Position numbers and translations under genes: made by a program
Shown here: in pieces, positions 1 through 10,723 of the stretch
Layout: each line of letters opens with the position of its first letter
How positions within the stretch are numbered: position 1 is the first letter of the stretch
Assembly: GCA_019648995.1 (NCBI GenBank)
Contig: BLXT01003938.1
Span: forward strand, 34,604 to 58,064
Reading direction: 5' to 3'
Source: Plakobranchus ocellatus
Taxonomy: Eukaryota > Mollusca > Gastropoda > Plakobranchidae
Length of the DNA stretch: 23,461 nucleotides
Notes under the pieces: model-generated
The model's database searches: none
The model's input: the letters and a program-made list of their open reading frames with translations, nothing else
What the model was told of the DNA's origin: nothing

Positions 1-1441
1 TTAAGAGACAAAATTGCTATAGCTGTGCATAATAAATATGAGACTCTAAACATTTCTGAAGTAGGAGAATTATGGTCAGAAATGAAAAATTCACTTAATG
101 AAGTCATAGAGAAAAAATTCCCTAAATGATTATAAAAAAGAGCATAAGAAATTGTCAAAGAAATACTTGATTTCATGGAAAAAAGGACAAATAAAAAAAT
201 GTAGAAGCCAAATACAAAGACATAAAGAGAAACATCAAAATAAAATGGAAATGCAGCGAAAGAAGAATGGATTAATCAATAATGTTAGGAAATAGAACGA
301 AAGCTAAATATAGACAGCAAATTTATGCATGCTAAAATTAAGGACATCAGAGGTAAGAAAATCAAATGCAGTAGCACTAGCTGCATCAAATCAAAGGATC
401 AAACAATGTTAATGGAAAGAAAAAAGAAGGAAATACTAAGCAGATGGTCAGAATATGTTGAAGACAGCAAAGATCTGAGAGTAATTAGAAATTTATACTG
501 GGATCAGACTGCATCTGTAAGAATTGAAGGAGAACATAGTGATATCAAATCCATTAAAAGAGGTGTGAGGCAGGGATGTGTGATGTCTCCTGATCTTTTT
601 AACCTATAATAGTGAAATTATCTTGAGGAATCTTGACAATATGTCAGACTTAAAAAGAAATAGAGAAAATCTTAATAATCTCAGGTATGCAGATTATACA
701 GTTTTAATAGCAGAATCTGTTAAAAAACTCCAAAAACATCTAGATACTGTAGTTTTAGAGAGTGAAAGCATGGGCTTGTCTTTGAATGTAAAGAAAGGTC
801 ATCTCAAAGAAATTCTCTAACCCCAAGTGCAATCTCATTAACAAGGCAAATAAATCAAACAAATTTAAAAATTCAAATAACTAGGTAAGCTGATAACATC
901 AGATGGCAGATGCACAAATGAAATAAGTAAAAGAATAGCCATGGCCAAAAATACATTCCAAAAAATGAAACCAATACTGGCAAATAGAAACATAAGGATG
1001 AAAACCAAAATAAGGGTAATTAAAACATATGTATGGTAGTGAGTGTTGGACAATAAACAAAGAAATAGAAAAAAAAATAGAAGCAGTAGAGACGTGGTCT
1101 ATCGGAAAAATGATGAACATAACATAGACAGAAAAGATGTCCAATGAATTGGTAGGCTACTGAAAGGGGCTAATCTCGAGTGATCAGTAATTAAATCCAT
1201 AAGACAGAGAGAACTACAGTTTTTAGGCCATATTTGCCTACATAAAGGTTTAGAACACTTAACAATCACTTGATAGATTGAAGGCAAATGCAGTAGAGGT
1301 AGACAGAGAATAACTTTTATTGAAAGTCTTATGTCATGGGCAATAAGCAAGGGTAGCAATAACAACTTTATAAGGTTAACTGAGACTAAGTTTGGGTGGA
1401 GGAATATGATCGTCAATGTCTGTTCCAGACAAGGTACCTGA
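1..1441 (+). pseudogene. Decayed RTE/BovB-like non-LTR retrotransposon reverse transcriptase (3' part)
   Basis: Fragments of one LINE polymerase read in order across changing frames. An open stretch runs from the window edge to a TGA near 127-129 (post-endonuclease linker type). The stretch 325-609 holds the RT block IKRGVRQGCVMSPDLFNL. The stretch 623-820 holds NNLRYADYTVLIAES and MGLSLNVKKG. From about 895 to 1441 the post-RT tail can be followed through stops (SDGRCTNEI, AMAKNTFQKMKPIL, RQRELQFLGHI, GRQRITFIESLMSWA). The polymerase active-site motif YADD is YADY here, so the second catalytic Asp is lost, and at least three frameshifts plus several stops make it non-functional. The order GVRQGC - LRYADD - SDGRCTNEI - LGHI matches RTE-clade (BovB-type) elements as I know them; a CR1/L2-type assignment is the main alternative. 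The 5' part, with the endonuclease, lies outside the window. Confidence 0.85.
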
Positions 1442-2600
1442 TGTGTAGTTTTATTTTTACATGTAATTCACTATGTACACGTCAAGTAAATATTAGACTG
1501 TATTGAATTTTATATGAACACAAAAAAGTTTCAATAATATTAATTAATCACTTAACAACATTGCTAAAAATTAAAAAGAGTAAACAGTATAAAGATTTTA
1601 AGATTAAAAGAAACAAAGCTGAATTAAAAGCTTTGCAAAAGTAGAATAACGTGTATCTAGTGTATAATAATTTTTTTTTTTTTTTTAAAAACTTTATTAT
1701 TGACTGAAAAAAAAAAAAAGAGAAATTTTAAGTTTACAGATGCATGCCATTAAAAGAGGAATGTATGGGTATACAATTTATATTTATGATTTTAAAGAAT
1801 TTTATTTTGCAAGCAGATAACATATGCAAATAAATATTGAAAGGAGAAAATCTCTTTGTCAAGGTATTTTTCACATCAAACGATCTGTTAGCAGTGAGTG
1901 TCAATGAAAAACAAAATAGGGCAAACGGGTAGTAGATTTAGCAGAACATTATTAGCGTATTTTAATTAGGTAAAGGATTTCTCAATTACATTTTTCTGTG
2001 ATACAACCATTACAGCCGAGTATGTTCTTTAATCTTTTACACAGTCATTACAAGAGAATTGTTTTACATTGTTTACAATGTCTTTTCAGGGGAGAAAAAG
2101 GGAACTGAAGAAATTACTAACATAGAAGGAATTCTGTTATAATCAAGGCATCTACAAAGGACTGAACTGCGCGTATGAATAAAAAGTCTTATTCATCACC
2201 GGATAGAATATGACATAAAGAGACTTGCATATGTATTAGATGTACTCTAAAAAAAAGATGCTATGTTTCCTTGGTGTTATTCATTTTTTTACCGAAGAAG
2301 TCTAAAGATGAAATGCTTTTCAAACTGTATTTTACTGTTTTGTTGAATTGGTTTAGTAAGTTTTTGTACTGATAAATTTACAATTTAAAGAAACACAAAA
2401 GCACTAACAATAAAAAGTTAGAAGGATAACACTCTTTTCTTCTTGAAAGTAAAAAAAAAAAGATCCAAATTTATTTTTTTATTAATTTGACTAAATTTTA
2501 CATAGCCAGCTATCTTAGCAAGATAATTTTTGAGCCTTTAGTCACATGTCCAGCTACAGAATTTCTAGCCCATATACATTTTCACATGCTTACATTTTGC
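1442..2600. other. AT-rich stretch without recognised gene
   Basis: No coding signal seen on either strand. It contains a run of 16 T at 1671-1686 and 13 A at 1707-1719, but no obvious poly(A) tail or target-site duplication for the LINE to the left. Confidence 0.6.
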
Positions 2601-2676
2601 TTAAACCACTTCGTGCCATACATGACGTACAATGTACTGTCAAGGTTTCGGGCTAGATTTGCCTTACATGACGTAC
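2601..2676 (+). repeat. Left terminal and subterminal repeats of the piggyBac-type element
   Basis: TTAA then ACCACTTCGTGCC at 2605-2617 forms the element tip. The 12-mer TACATGACGTAC occurs at 2619-2630 and again at 2665-2676 as an exact direct repeat. Each copy contains a TGACGT half-palindrome. Such subterminal repeats are the usual transposase-binding positions; that role is inference. Confidence 0.55.
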
Positions 2677-2879
2677 CACTTACTTGAGTTTTATCGGCCT
2701 AATAACTCAAGAGGATCAATACTAACGCTAAAAGTACTAAGAAATTTGAATTTATCGATATTTTTTCCATGTAAAAGCCCTCTTTTGGTTTAGAAAATCT
2801 AAATAACAGTCCTTCGATTTGCGCGAAACTGCTTTGCTTACACCGCATGATTGTGCAGCTTAGATCAACAGCTTTCAAC

Positions 2880-5144
2880 ATGGAACCTTCGACATCTAGT
2901 GAAGATATACGCAAAAAAAACCCCTCCAAAATCCCGTTATGATTAGAAGCAAGTGATAAATCTACTTTTAGATGGAAGTTGTGAAGATGAAAGTTTTTTT
3001 GACAGTTCAGGAAGCGAATCTTTTGGCTCTTTATCAAGTAGTTCTGACACTGACTCAGAGGATGAACCTAGATCTAGAACTGTGTCTAAGACAAGAGCAC
3101 CACCCAGTAAAAACAAAAAGGAGCACTACAGGCGTCAAACATAACAACTCTTCCACTGATCTCTGTGGGAAAAGGTAAAGGAAGGGGTAAGAAAAGTTCA
3201 ACGACCTCAGGTAAGCCTAGATCTAGATCTAGAGCTTGGACTGGCTCTCAGACTGCATCGAATGAAGATTTAACTCTAGATACAGAACCTGAAAGGCACA
3301 TGCTGGATCTATGGTGAACACTGAGTGGCTAGAAGCAGGTCCTGACTTCACACCTCAACATCATGATTTCAAAGGTGATGGGGGAATAAAATTTGATGAC
3401 ACAGATTTCACCGAGATGGATTACGTTGCAAAGTTTCTGAATGAAGACTTCTGGAATCTTCTTGTGATTGAATCAAACAGAAAAGCAAAGCAATTTTTAG
3501 ACACGCATCAAGATTTTAGTAAAAGATCCATATTCCTATCTTGGTTTGACACAAATACAGAGGAAATGAAAAAGTTTATCGGTTTGATTCTTTTACAAGG
3601 TCTTGTAAAAAAAACACGCTGGCGTATGTACTGGTCAAAAGATTCACTTATGTTTACACCTACCTTTGCTGCCATTCTAGATAGAAACCGCTATGAACTA
3701 CTTATGAAATTTTTTCATTTTAGCGACAATGCATCGGAACCTCCCAGAAACTGTCCTTAAAGAGACAGTCTTTACAAAATTCGTCCTTTAGTTGATCATT
3801 TTTCAAGGACTTTCAGCAGAGCCTTCACTCCATTTCAAAACATTTGTGTCGATGAATCTTTGCTTCTCTTCAAAGGACGCATCATTTTCAGACAAGAAGA
3901 GGGCACGATTTGGGATAAATTTGTATCGATGAATCTTTGCTTCTCTTCAAAGGATGCATCATTTTCAGACAAGAAAAGGGCACGATTTGGGATAAATTTG
4001 TATTGATGAATCTTTGCTTCTCTTCAAAGGACGCATCATTTTCAGACAAGAAGAGGGCACGATTTGGGATAAACTTGTATCGATGAATCTTTGCTTCTTT
4101 TCAAAGGATGCATCATTTTCAGACAAGAAGAGGGCACGATTTGGGATAAATTTGTATCGATGAATCTTTGCTTTTCTTCAAAGGACGCATCATTTTCAGA
4201 CAAGAAGAGGGCACGATTTGGGATAAATTTGTATCGATGAATCTTTGCTTCTCTTCAAAGGACGCATCATTTTCAGACAAGAAGAGGGCACGATTTGGGA
4301 TAAAGCTGTTTTGTTTGATGGATATGAATAGCTATTTGCACCAACTCAGAATGTACAGTGGCAAGGACGACCCCATCACTAATCTCAATGATTCTGTCCC
4401 TGCAGAGTGCAGAGACATGTCCGTTACTTCAAAGACCACTGTCGCATTGATGAAATCATTCCTCAACAAAGGCTACCATCTCTATGTTGATAATTGGTAC
4501 AGTTCTGTACCCCTCCTTGAATATTTTCATAGCCATAAAACAATGTGTACAGCCAAAGCTAACTGCGTGCCAAAACAACTAAAAACCCGCAAAACTGCCA
4601 AAGGCGAGACAGTAGCTTTTTCCAAAGGGCCAGTGTTAGCACAGAAGATTGAAGATAAGCGCACTGTTTACATGCTCACAACAGGAAATGGCTATAATAA
4701 AAACATGGGTGGTGTTGACCAGATCGACCAACTTATCGAGCCATACAATGCAACACGTAAGTCAGTGCAATGGTATGTGAAACTGGCCATCCATCTGAAT
4801 ATCAGATATCAGTCTTGAATGGATGGACTTTAAACAAACATAGAGGAGGCAAGAATGATCTCCTGAAATTCACAAGGAACATTGTGGCCAATCTCGTCTT
4901 CAGGAATGGTGTCATTCCCACCCTGGAAAATGAAAATCTAACACACCTCACAGGCTGACACTTCATCTACGAAATTTCTCCAACTGTTGGCAAACTGCGT
5001 CCACAAAAAAGATACAGGGTATGCTACAAGAAAGGAACCCGCAGAGACACCCGCTTCTACTGCACTTCCTGCCCCTCTGAGCCCGGACTTGGCCTTATTC
5101 AATGCTTTCAGCTATATCACACCAAGGAGACATTCTGGACATAA
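2880..5144 (+). pseudogene. piggyBac-family (PGBD-like) transposase, frameshifted and internally amplified
   Basis: The enzyme cuts at TTAA and pastes the element using a DDD(D) RNase H-fold site. A likely start is the ATG at 2880; the A8 run near 2912 is a plausible first frame break. An acidic Ser/Asp/Glu-rich N-terminus follows (2976-3070), then a basic Gly/Arg/Ser stretch to about 3240. The transposase body opens at 3311 (EMDYVAKFLNEDFWNLL; SWFDTNTEEMKKFIGLILLQGL). The first Asp is in CVDESLLLFKGR (codon 3851-3853), the second in YVDNWYSS (4489-4491), and the third and fourth in NMGGVDQID (4717-4719, 4726-4728). A C-terminal Cys/His-rich finger (RYRVCYKKGT, FYCTSC, QLYHTK) ends at the TAA 5142-5144. 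It is broken by a stop at 3758-3760, frameshifts near 3140, 3300 and 4800, an in-frame TGA near 4956, and the 77-bp tandem array. Confidence 0.85.
3843..4304 (+). repeat. Six-copy 77-bp tandem array inside the piggyBac transposase
   Basis: The unit starts TTTGTATCGATGAATC and ends TTTGGGATAAA. The word GATGAATC recurs at 3851, 3928, 4005, 4082, 4159 and 4236, exactly 77 bases apart, giving six copies. The copies differ at a few bases (GATGCATC/GACGCATC, GAAAAGGG/GAAGAGGG, CTTCTTTTC/CTTCTCTTC), so the amplification is not brand new or the copies were sequenced faithfully. Each unit encodes the first catalytic Asp motif and the start of KRARFGIK. Because 77 is not a multiple of three, each copy shifts the reading frame. 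Confidence 0.95.
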
Positions 5145-5504
5145 TACCTTTAGAGAAGTATCCTGCTGCATCAGCGCAGATCTCAGGGAGTTCTTTTCAG
5201 GTTTGTGACACAAAAAATGTTTAAAGTTATATTGATCTAGTAGAAATTTGGAGCAATATTTTGCAACTTTTTTCCTGTTCTGGACGCCATCTTGTTTTAC
5301 AGTGACCTTGACCTTGATATTTGATCACATCATTTGATAGGCCTTTTATTTCTGAACACAAAAATATATACTTTTATGCATATATATCTTTTCACAAGCT
5401 TACAATAGTCCAAGATATATCCGATTTCCACAAATTTCCTTACAACAGTTCTAACTCAAATCCTTGCGTCCCTCAATCACCAAAAAAAACTTGCCACCAA
5501 AGTG

Positions 5505-5576
5505 TTAACCACTTGAGTGCCATGGGGTCGATATTGACCCCGCCTGTGTGAGTGGATGGGGTCGAATTCGACCCCT
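5505..5576 (+). repeat. Left terminus with two tandem palindromic units
   Basis: After the tip CCACTTGAGTGC there are two related units about 34 bases apart. GGGGTCGATATTGACCCC at 5524-5541 has 6-bp arms, and GGGGTCGAATTCGACCCC at 5558-5575 is a perfect 18-bp palindrome. Both are preceded by GAGTG...ATGG, so they form a short tandem duplication. They probably serve as transposase-binding sites (inference). Confidence 0.75.
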
Positions 5577-5717
5577 ATTTGGCTTGGCTATTTGAAACTG
5601 GCAATATAAAATGCACCATTTATCTGGCCATGTATTTTCATTTCCATTACGTCTAGGAATGTAAAGTGTGCATGGCTGCAATGGGTCAACTTTTCCGTAC
5701 CGAAAATTTCTGTAAAA

Positions 5718-7896
5718 ATGGATATTGAAGGCGAAGGTCTAACCAGTGAGGAGGAGGTGTCTTTTTCAGATAATGACATCAGTTTTGATGGCGAGTTTTT
5801 ATTTATTTATACTTTTATTTGATCACTAAGAACACCAGAATGAGTGCAACTATGTAAGACAAAAGTGTAAACTTATTAGTCAGATTTAAATTACTGTTTT
5901 AGGGTATTTTTTCTCAAAGTTGTACTCCTAGATTTAGATCTAGATCAAGGTCTACTCTCAAGTTACCTATGTCCTGTGCTTTTTACCATATCTCCGGGCT
6001 ATCAATATGATGCAAAAAAAGGTATGCCATATATTTTTGAAATCCTGAAATATTTATCTCTTTTTATAACGTGTTTTTTTCAGCTAAAGTGTTATCTACG
6101 TTCAGAAAAATAGTAAAAAACAAAACACATAACTGAAATTCAAGGGCAATGACAACCTTTATAACTCTTTCACATTATAAATATCCCATAATTAAAAAAA
6201 AAAACATATGTATCAATTTATATATCTGTACATAGGCCTAAGGATGATGTTGTATGAAGGTGCCCACTTGAAAAGACTTTTGAATTGATAGGAATAACTT
6301 GACTGCTTGAATTTTAGTATTTTGCCCATGAATCAGACATATCAAAGTCTTGCCATACTAATTTTCTCGGAATGTAATGAGTATATGTTTTTTTTATTTA
6401 CATTGATTTTTTAAAATTCTGTTGATAAGCAAGTGTACACTGTAAAATGATTTTTTTACTGTAATTTTGTCAGCATCAATTTCAAAGTAATTATATAAGT
6501 TTTAATATCATAATGTTCCCTGTTAAACACTCAAAATTAATCTATTTTCATGTTTTTCTTTTCAACATCTATAGGCTTCCCACCTATTGACATGAGGGGG
6601 GAAAATGATAATCGTCCCCACAAGATATCAGAGGAACAGTTTGTTCAGATTGTCGACCACATGCAATTGTTTAAAGGTCGTCAGTCGCACTACAGCCGTA
6701 ACAAGAGCAGGCGAGAGAACCTTTCTGAAAATCTTAATGTGACAAAAATGCACAGCCTTTTCAGGGGAAAATATCCCAACTCCACACTCTCTTACGAGTC
6801 CTACAGGTGAATTGTCAATTCCAAATTCAACATTTCATTTGGATATCCTAGAGCAGACACTTGCTCTAAGTGTGGCGAATTTGCGGCAAAAATTTTCCAC
6901 CACATCACCTGCTGAATCAACTCCCTCTGAAGAGCTGAACAGACTTTGAAGTGAGAGGGAGTTTCATCACCAAAAAGCAGAAACCTTTTACTCTAGAAAG
7001 AGAGCAGCAAAGGAAAAAGCAAAAGCTGATCCTGAAACTCTAACTCTTGCATTTGACTTTCAACAAGAGTTGCATGTGCCTAATTTGAGCACAAACGATG
7101 TGTTCTATCGCAAGCAACTAAGTTTGCATTCATTTCATATTCATGAATTTGCAAGCGACAAGGTATTTATTTATGCTTTTGACAAGACAGTAGGGAAACA
7201 GGGTCTGATGATGTGGCATTTTTTAACACACAACTGCCCAGCAGAAGTAAAAAATCTGGAGTTATTTTGCGACTCATGTGAAGGGCAAAATAAAAATTAC
7301 ACTTCGTCTTGCTTTGCATACAGATTAGTTCATGTGTGGAAGCTTTTTAATTCTGTGGAGATGACATTCCCTGTCCGTGGACACTTCTACATGGAATGTG
7401 ATAGGGATTGTGCACTGATCAATTAAAAAAGCTCCTGCACAAATTCCTACAGACTGGTTTCAAGAATTTCAGTCTGCTCGCAGTAGGCCAACACCCTACA
7501 ATGTCATAGCTATGACACAGAAAGACTTATTTAATTTCAGTGCTGCCTTGAGACTACATTTCAAAGATATGTGTCCTGTGCCATCTAGACCAATGCAAGA
7601 GCTGTCCTTCAAGAGAAATATGCTTAAAATTATGATGCACAGAAAAAACTGGCTCAGACCCATGGATTCGGCAGTCCTTGTTCCCCGGGGCAAGGGTAAG
7701 GATAAAGACATTTGTCCTCCAAGAGCTTGAGAAATTGCACAAAGAGCCATTTGCTGTCAGTGAGGCCAAGTTTAAAAACACTCAGGTCTCAAAAGCGTTC
7801 TGCTCTCCTGATAATTATAGCTTTTATGATAACATACCCCACCTTGGTTCTGTACTAGACACTATTTATGAGGATGTGTCCTCAGAATCTGATTAA
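5718..7896 (+). pseudogene. Decayed DDE transposase of the TTAA element (Sola-like, tentative)
   Basis: A possible first exon starts at the ATG 5718 with an acidic N-terminus (MDIEGEGLTSEEEVSF) and is open to 5822. After a 0.75-kb AT-rich gap, the main body enters at a likely acceptor ...TCTATAG near 6574. It continues GFPPIDMRGENDNRPH, HYSRNKSRRENL, an in-frame TGA at 6808-6810, then NSKFNISFGYPRADTCSKC. A frameshift near 6900 follows, then a TGA near 6946 and REFHHQKAETFYSRKRAA. The next blocks are LAFDFQQELHVPNL, VFYRKQLSLHSFHIH and ELFCDSCEGQNKNY, ending at a frame break near 7424. The rest runs through PTDWFQEFQSARSRPTPYNV and a further shift near 7680 to the TAA at 7894-7896. The Asp residues in AFDFQQ and FCDSC are the obvious catalytic candidates. 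At least two stops and three shifts make it inactive. A short possible terminal exon follows an AG near 8190. Confidence 0.7.
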
Positions 7897-9537
7897 ACTG
7901 ATTTTTAAATATGTAGATTTTTCTATAGTGTGGGTTTTTGTTTTTAATCTTATCAATTGATATTTTCTTCAGAATGAAGGAATAATAATAGGGTGAAAAA
8001 TATAACTTTTCTCTTTTATTATTATATTACTCTTATCCTCCAAAACATTGGAGTGAGTGTAGGATATGATTTTTTTTTTCCTATTTGAAATGGTTTTCAA
8101 TGTGCCTGTTTATTTATGCTTTTTTGTGTACAGATGATTTTTTTTTGTGTACCTCATTACACCAATTGATTGGTTTTTTGTTAATAGTGACCCTGAATCT
8201 TCTGTACTTCCTGATCATGGACATGTTATAATGCAAGAATATTACCAGAACTGAAGTGGATTTACATGAGAGTGATCATGCCTTCAAAATTTTGACAGAC
8301 TGGGGAAGAAAGAATGGTTGACAGTGATTATTGTTCGAATTTTGTTAAGATTAATGAATTTGATTTAAATTTTGTAAATCTTTTCTCTTGCCATTCTTCA
8401 GTTTTGCTTGACATTTTTGTTTTTTTCCGCAATTTTCTTTTTTCTTTGCTTATTTAAATTATTTTTTTTTTAAATCTTGATTTTTTTCAGAGCACTTTAA
8501 AATCATATTGCTTCAGTTATTTTGCGCTAAGATCATTTCTCTTTGAAAAACAATATTGAATTTTTGTTTTATGTTGCTGAGGATTGTAAAGTAAAAAATA
8601 GATTGTGTAAAAATCTGCACTAGATCAATGTTTGTGTTGAGATTAAGAAAAATTATGCCTATGAGTGTGCAAAACTATGTGGTTGACTTTGGTGTTTTGT
8701 TTTTTTTATTTTTGAATGCTTTACCTTTTTGTTATTTTTTCTCTAGAGCCCTTTAAAGTAATATATTTTCTTCAGTGAAATTTTTGCTGAAGTGGTTTTT
8801 TTTGGTATTTCTAACTTAAAAAAAAAATATTTGGATTGTATTTCATGTTGTTGAGGAATGTAAAATAAAAGATTGACTTGAAAATTTGTGTCAGATCAGT
8901 TAAGAAATTGATTTTGCAGAAGTATGGCGGATAAGAGTACAGAAAGATTGATGAGTTTCAGACAGTGTAATAATCATTGATGAAGATTTTGTTGATGGCA
9001 ATGGTGGGGATAAAAAAGTGATAGAACTCCCCTGATGTTGGTAAACAGGATTGAAATAAATTAAAAAACAAATTGGGGAGGCCATTCAAGTGCTTGTAAC
9101 AAAAAACTAGAAGGAAAAAAAGGAATTTTAAAGTTCCCATGGAAAAAGGGCTGTTGTCTGAAGTTACCAACTTGACTTAGAACTTTTATAATTCTGTGAC
9201 AAAATATCCAAATAAAAATAAGTGTAGAATATCAGGCCCAAAACATGGTCTTTTGATTGGTATAAAATTCATAAGGCTAATTACTGTTGTTTGTTTTTTT
9301 GGGACTTTGAAACTTCAAATTTCCATTTTCTCAAAACTCCTTTTTTGTAACTACTGCCCTTTTCCCCCTGTAGTCTTCATTTAGATTCCTGAAACATTCA
9401 CCTTTCATAAAGTATATACATATGATGGGTTTAGATCAAAGGTAAACTCACTAGAAGCATTTTTACACACATACCCCCTGTTAAATTGTGTTACCTAATA
9501 ACTCGGCACTCTTCACTCACAAATCAATTATAACTCA
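7897..9537. other. Non-coding 3' part of the TTAA element
   Basis: T-rich sequence with no credible gene. It contains an ancient direct duplication (separate entry) and short ORFs in both directions that look like chance. A short segment after ...GTTAATAG near 8190 (reading ESSVLPDHGHVIMQEYYQN, stop near 8252) could be a last exon of the transposase; evidence is weak. Confidence 0.5.
8489..8905. repeat. Diverged direct duplication within the TTAA element
   Basis: Copy A (about 8489-8630) and copy B (about 8745-8905) share AGAGC(A/C)CTTTAAA, TTCAGT, ATGTTG(C/T)TGAGGA and a TGTAAA(G/A)TAAAA word, ending near AGATCA in the same order. The offset grows from about 256 to 274 bases because of indels. 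This is an old tandem duplication. Confidence 0.6.
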
Positions 9538-9553
9538 GCACTCAAGTGGTTCA

Positions 9554-9893
9554 AGATGAAAAAAACAAATCAGTCATTGCTGCTTTGCCATTATTCCGTT
9601 AGCGTTTTGAAGAAGAAATAGATCTAAAACCACATATCCTCAAGTTACATGCTTCTTTTTCTTTAATTCACACTTGAAATGAAATAAGCAATGCCATGTC
9701 TTTAATTCCGAAACATCTTACAACTTAGCCACGATTAATCCTTGTGAAATAATAATTGCAATGATTAGCCCACATGAAATGATAAATTTTCACTTCTGCT
9801 TGTTTCATACAAAAATTTCTTGCTTTGATAGACATCTTAGGTATTATCAACTTTTTCTGAAATTTTCCTTTTCCTTTATTGGTTGAAAATATT
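9554..9893 (-). other. Likely 3' flank of the zinc-finger gene
   Basis: Lies between the stop codon of the zinc-finger gene (minus strand) and the end of the TTAA element. On the minus strand an AATAAA occurs at 9875-9880, only 13 bases past the stop. It is a possible polyadenylation signal but would give a very short 3' UTR. No other gene seen. Confidence 0.45.
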
Positions 9894-10723
9894 CTACATT
9901 TGACCTTCCCAAAATACAACATAATTATTGTACACATATTCCCCTTGCCCAGTGGTACTGGTGGTAGCATCTCCATTGCTGCCTCTTTGCAAGGGTTGGA
10001 GAGCCACACCCTCAGGTACAGCCACAGTTGTGGATGAAATGGAGCTGTTGAGATGGTTTTGACTCTGCTGCTGTTGGTGTTGAATTGATAAACCAGAGTT
10101 GTGTGGGGGTACTGTGACAACCCCTTGTGGCAAAAGATTGATATGTGGTAGAGGTGCTGATGGTGGTACTGCAGACAATGATGCTGTTGATGCCTGTACT
10201 TGTGGTTGTAAATGTGACAATGTGTTTAACATATTGAGATGCTGTTGGGGATGGCGCTGAAGGGACACACTGCTATTGCCACTATGTGGCACTGTCATAA
10301 AGGCTAGACCATTGTTATTTCCACTGGTGCTTGTTAGCATCTGAGGTGCCATTAAAATCATCTGTGATTGTCGAATAGAGGAGGCAGAAGAGGATGGCAG
10401 CATAGATCCTTGTTGTGTAAGACTTGGCAGCAGGGATGGCAAAGAAGTTGGGGTATTTGAAAATGAGCCTCCGCTTGATGGGACATAATGTGGTTGTAAT
10501 TGTTGTTGTTGATGTTGCAACTGTTGCTGTGGGATCTGATGTGGCTGAACCATCCCAAGAACTTGTTGTTGTTGTATATGATGCTGATACTCTTGTTGCA
10601 GTTGCAAATGGTCAGAATGAAGATGGTCTTTGAGAGGCAGGTGGTGTCTGGGCGGCTGCAGTAAATGCAAAGTGGTCCCTGATGATTCCCCTGATTGAGG
10701 TTGCTGAGGTGCTTGATCTTGAG
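9894..10723 (-). CDS. Zinc-finger gene, terminal exon: Gln-rich activation-type tail
   Basis: This is the last coding exon of the minus-strand C2H2 gene. The acceptor is the AG at 10724-10725, after an A-rich tract with a weak polypyrimidine stretch. Two bases complete the codon split by the phase-1 intron, giving 275 residues and a TAG at 9894-9896. It has no zinc fingers. It starts AQDQAPQQPQSGESS, then has a His/Gln-rich stretch (DHLQLQQEYQHHIQQQQ; QQLQHQQQQLQPHY). Ser/Pro/Leu-rich sequence (SLPSLLPSLTQQGSMLPSSS) and a second Gln cluster (IQHQQQQSQNHLNSS) follow, ending YVYNNYVVFWEGQM. Gln-rich, Ser/Pro-rich low-complexity tails behind DNA-binding fingers usually recruit co-activators, so the product is probably a nuclear transcription factor (inference). 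Mixed CAA/CAG codons show this is not a pure expanded repeat. The orthologue was not recognised. Confidence 0.85.

Larger units (their letters stand above)
2601..5508 (+). mobile_element. piggyBac-type DNA transposon (boundaries inferred)
   Basis: The left end is placed at TTAA (2601-2604), the piggyBac target, followed by ACCACTTCGTGCC and a pair of subterminal direct repeats. The coding part is a recognisable piggyBac transposase. The right end is inferred at the TTAA at 5505-5508. The bases just inside it (CCACCAAAGTG) resemble, with mismatches, the reverse complement of the left tip. The resulting 2.9 kb is a normal size for an autonomous piggyBac element. The left boundary and family are well supported; the right boundary is tentative because the same TTAA begins the next element. 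Confidence 0.6.
5505..9553 (+). mobile_element. TTAA-type DNA transposon with matching inverted termini (Sola-like, tentative)
   Basis: TTAA at 5505-5508 is followed by CCACTTGAGTGC (5509-5520). The exact reverse complement GCACTCAAGTGG lies at 9538-9549, followed by TTCA (9550-9553), one base from a TTAA duplication. Between the ends lies a decayed transposase (about 5718-7896). This gives a 4.05-kb element with about 12-bp perfect inverted termini, plus subterminal tandem palindromes on the left. The family is not certain: the blocks HYSRNKSRRENL, SFGYPRADTCSKC, VFYRKQLSLHSFHIH and CDSCEGQNKN recall a widespread animal transposase that I would place near Sola. Confidence 0.7.

Noticed and set aside
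1099-1416. 105-codon minus-strand ORF, Leu/Ile/His-rich
   Set aside because: It is antisense to the LINE post-RT tail, whose plus-strand blocks are recognisable.
2699-3037. 112-codon minus-strand ORF
   Set aside because: It lies antisense to the piggyBac leader and acidic N-terminus and has no recognisable motif.
8780-8800. GAAGTGGTTT as the right end of the piggyBac element
   Set aside because: Only ten bases match the tip, no TTAA follows, and it would place the whole second element inside the first.
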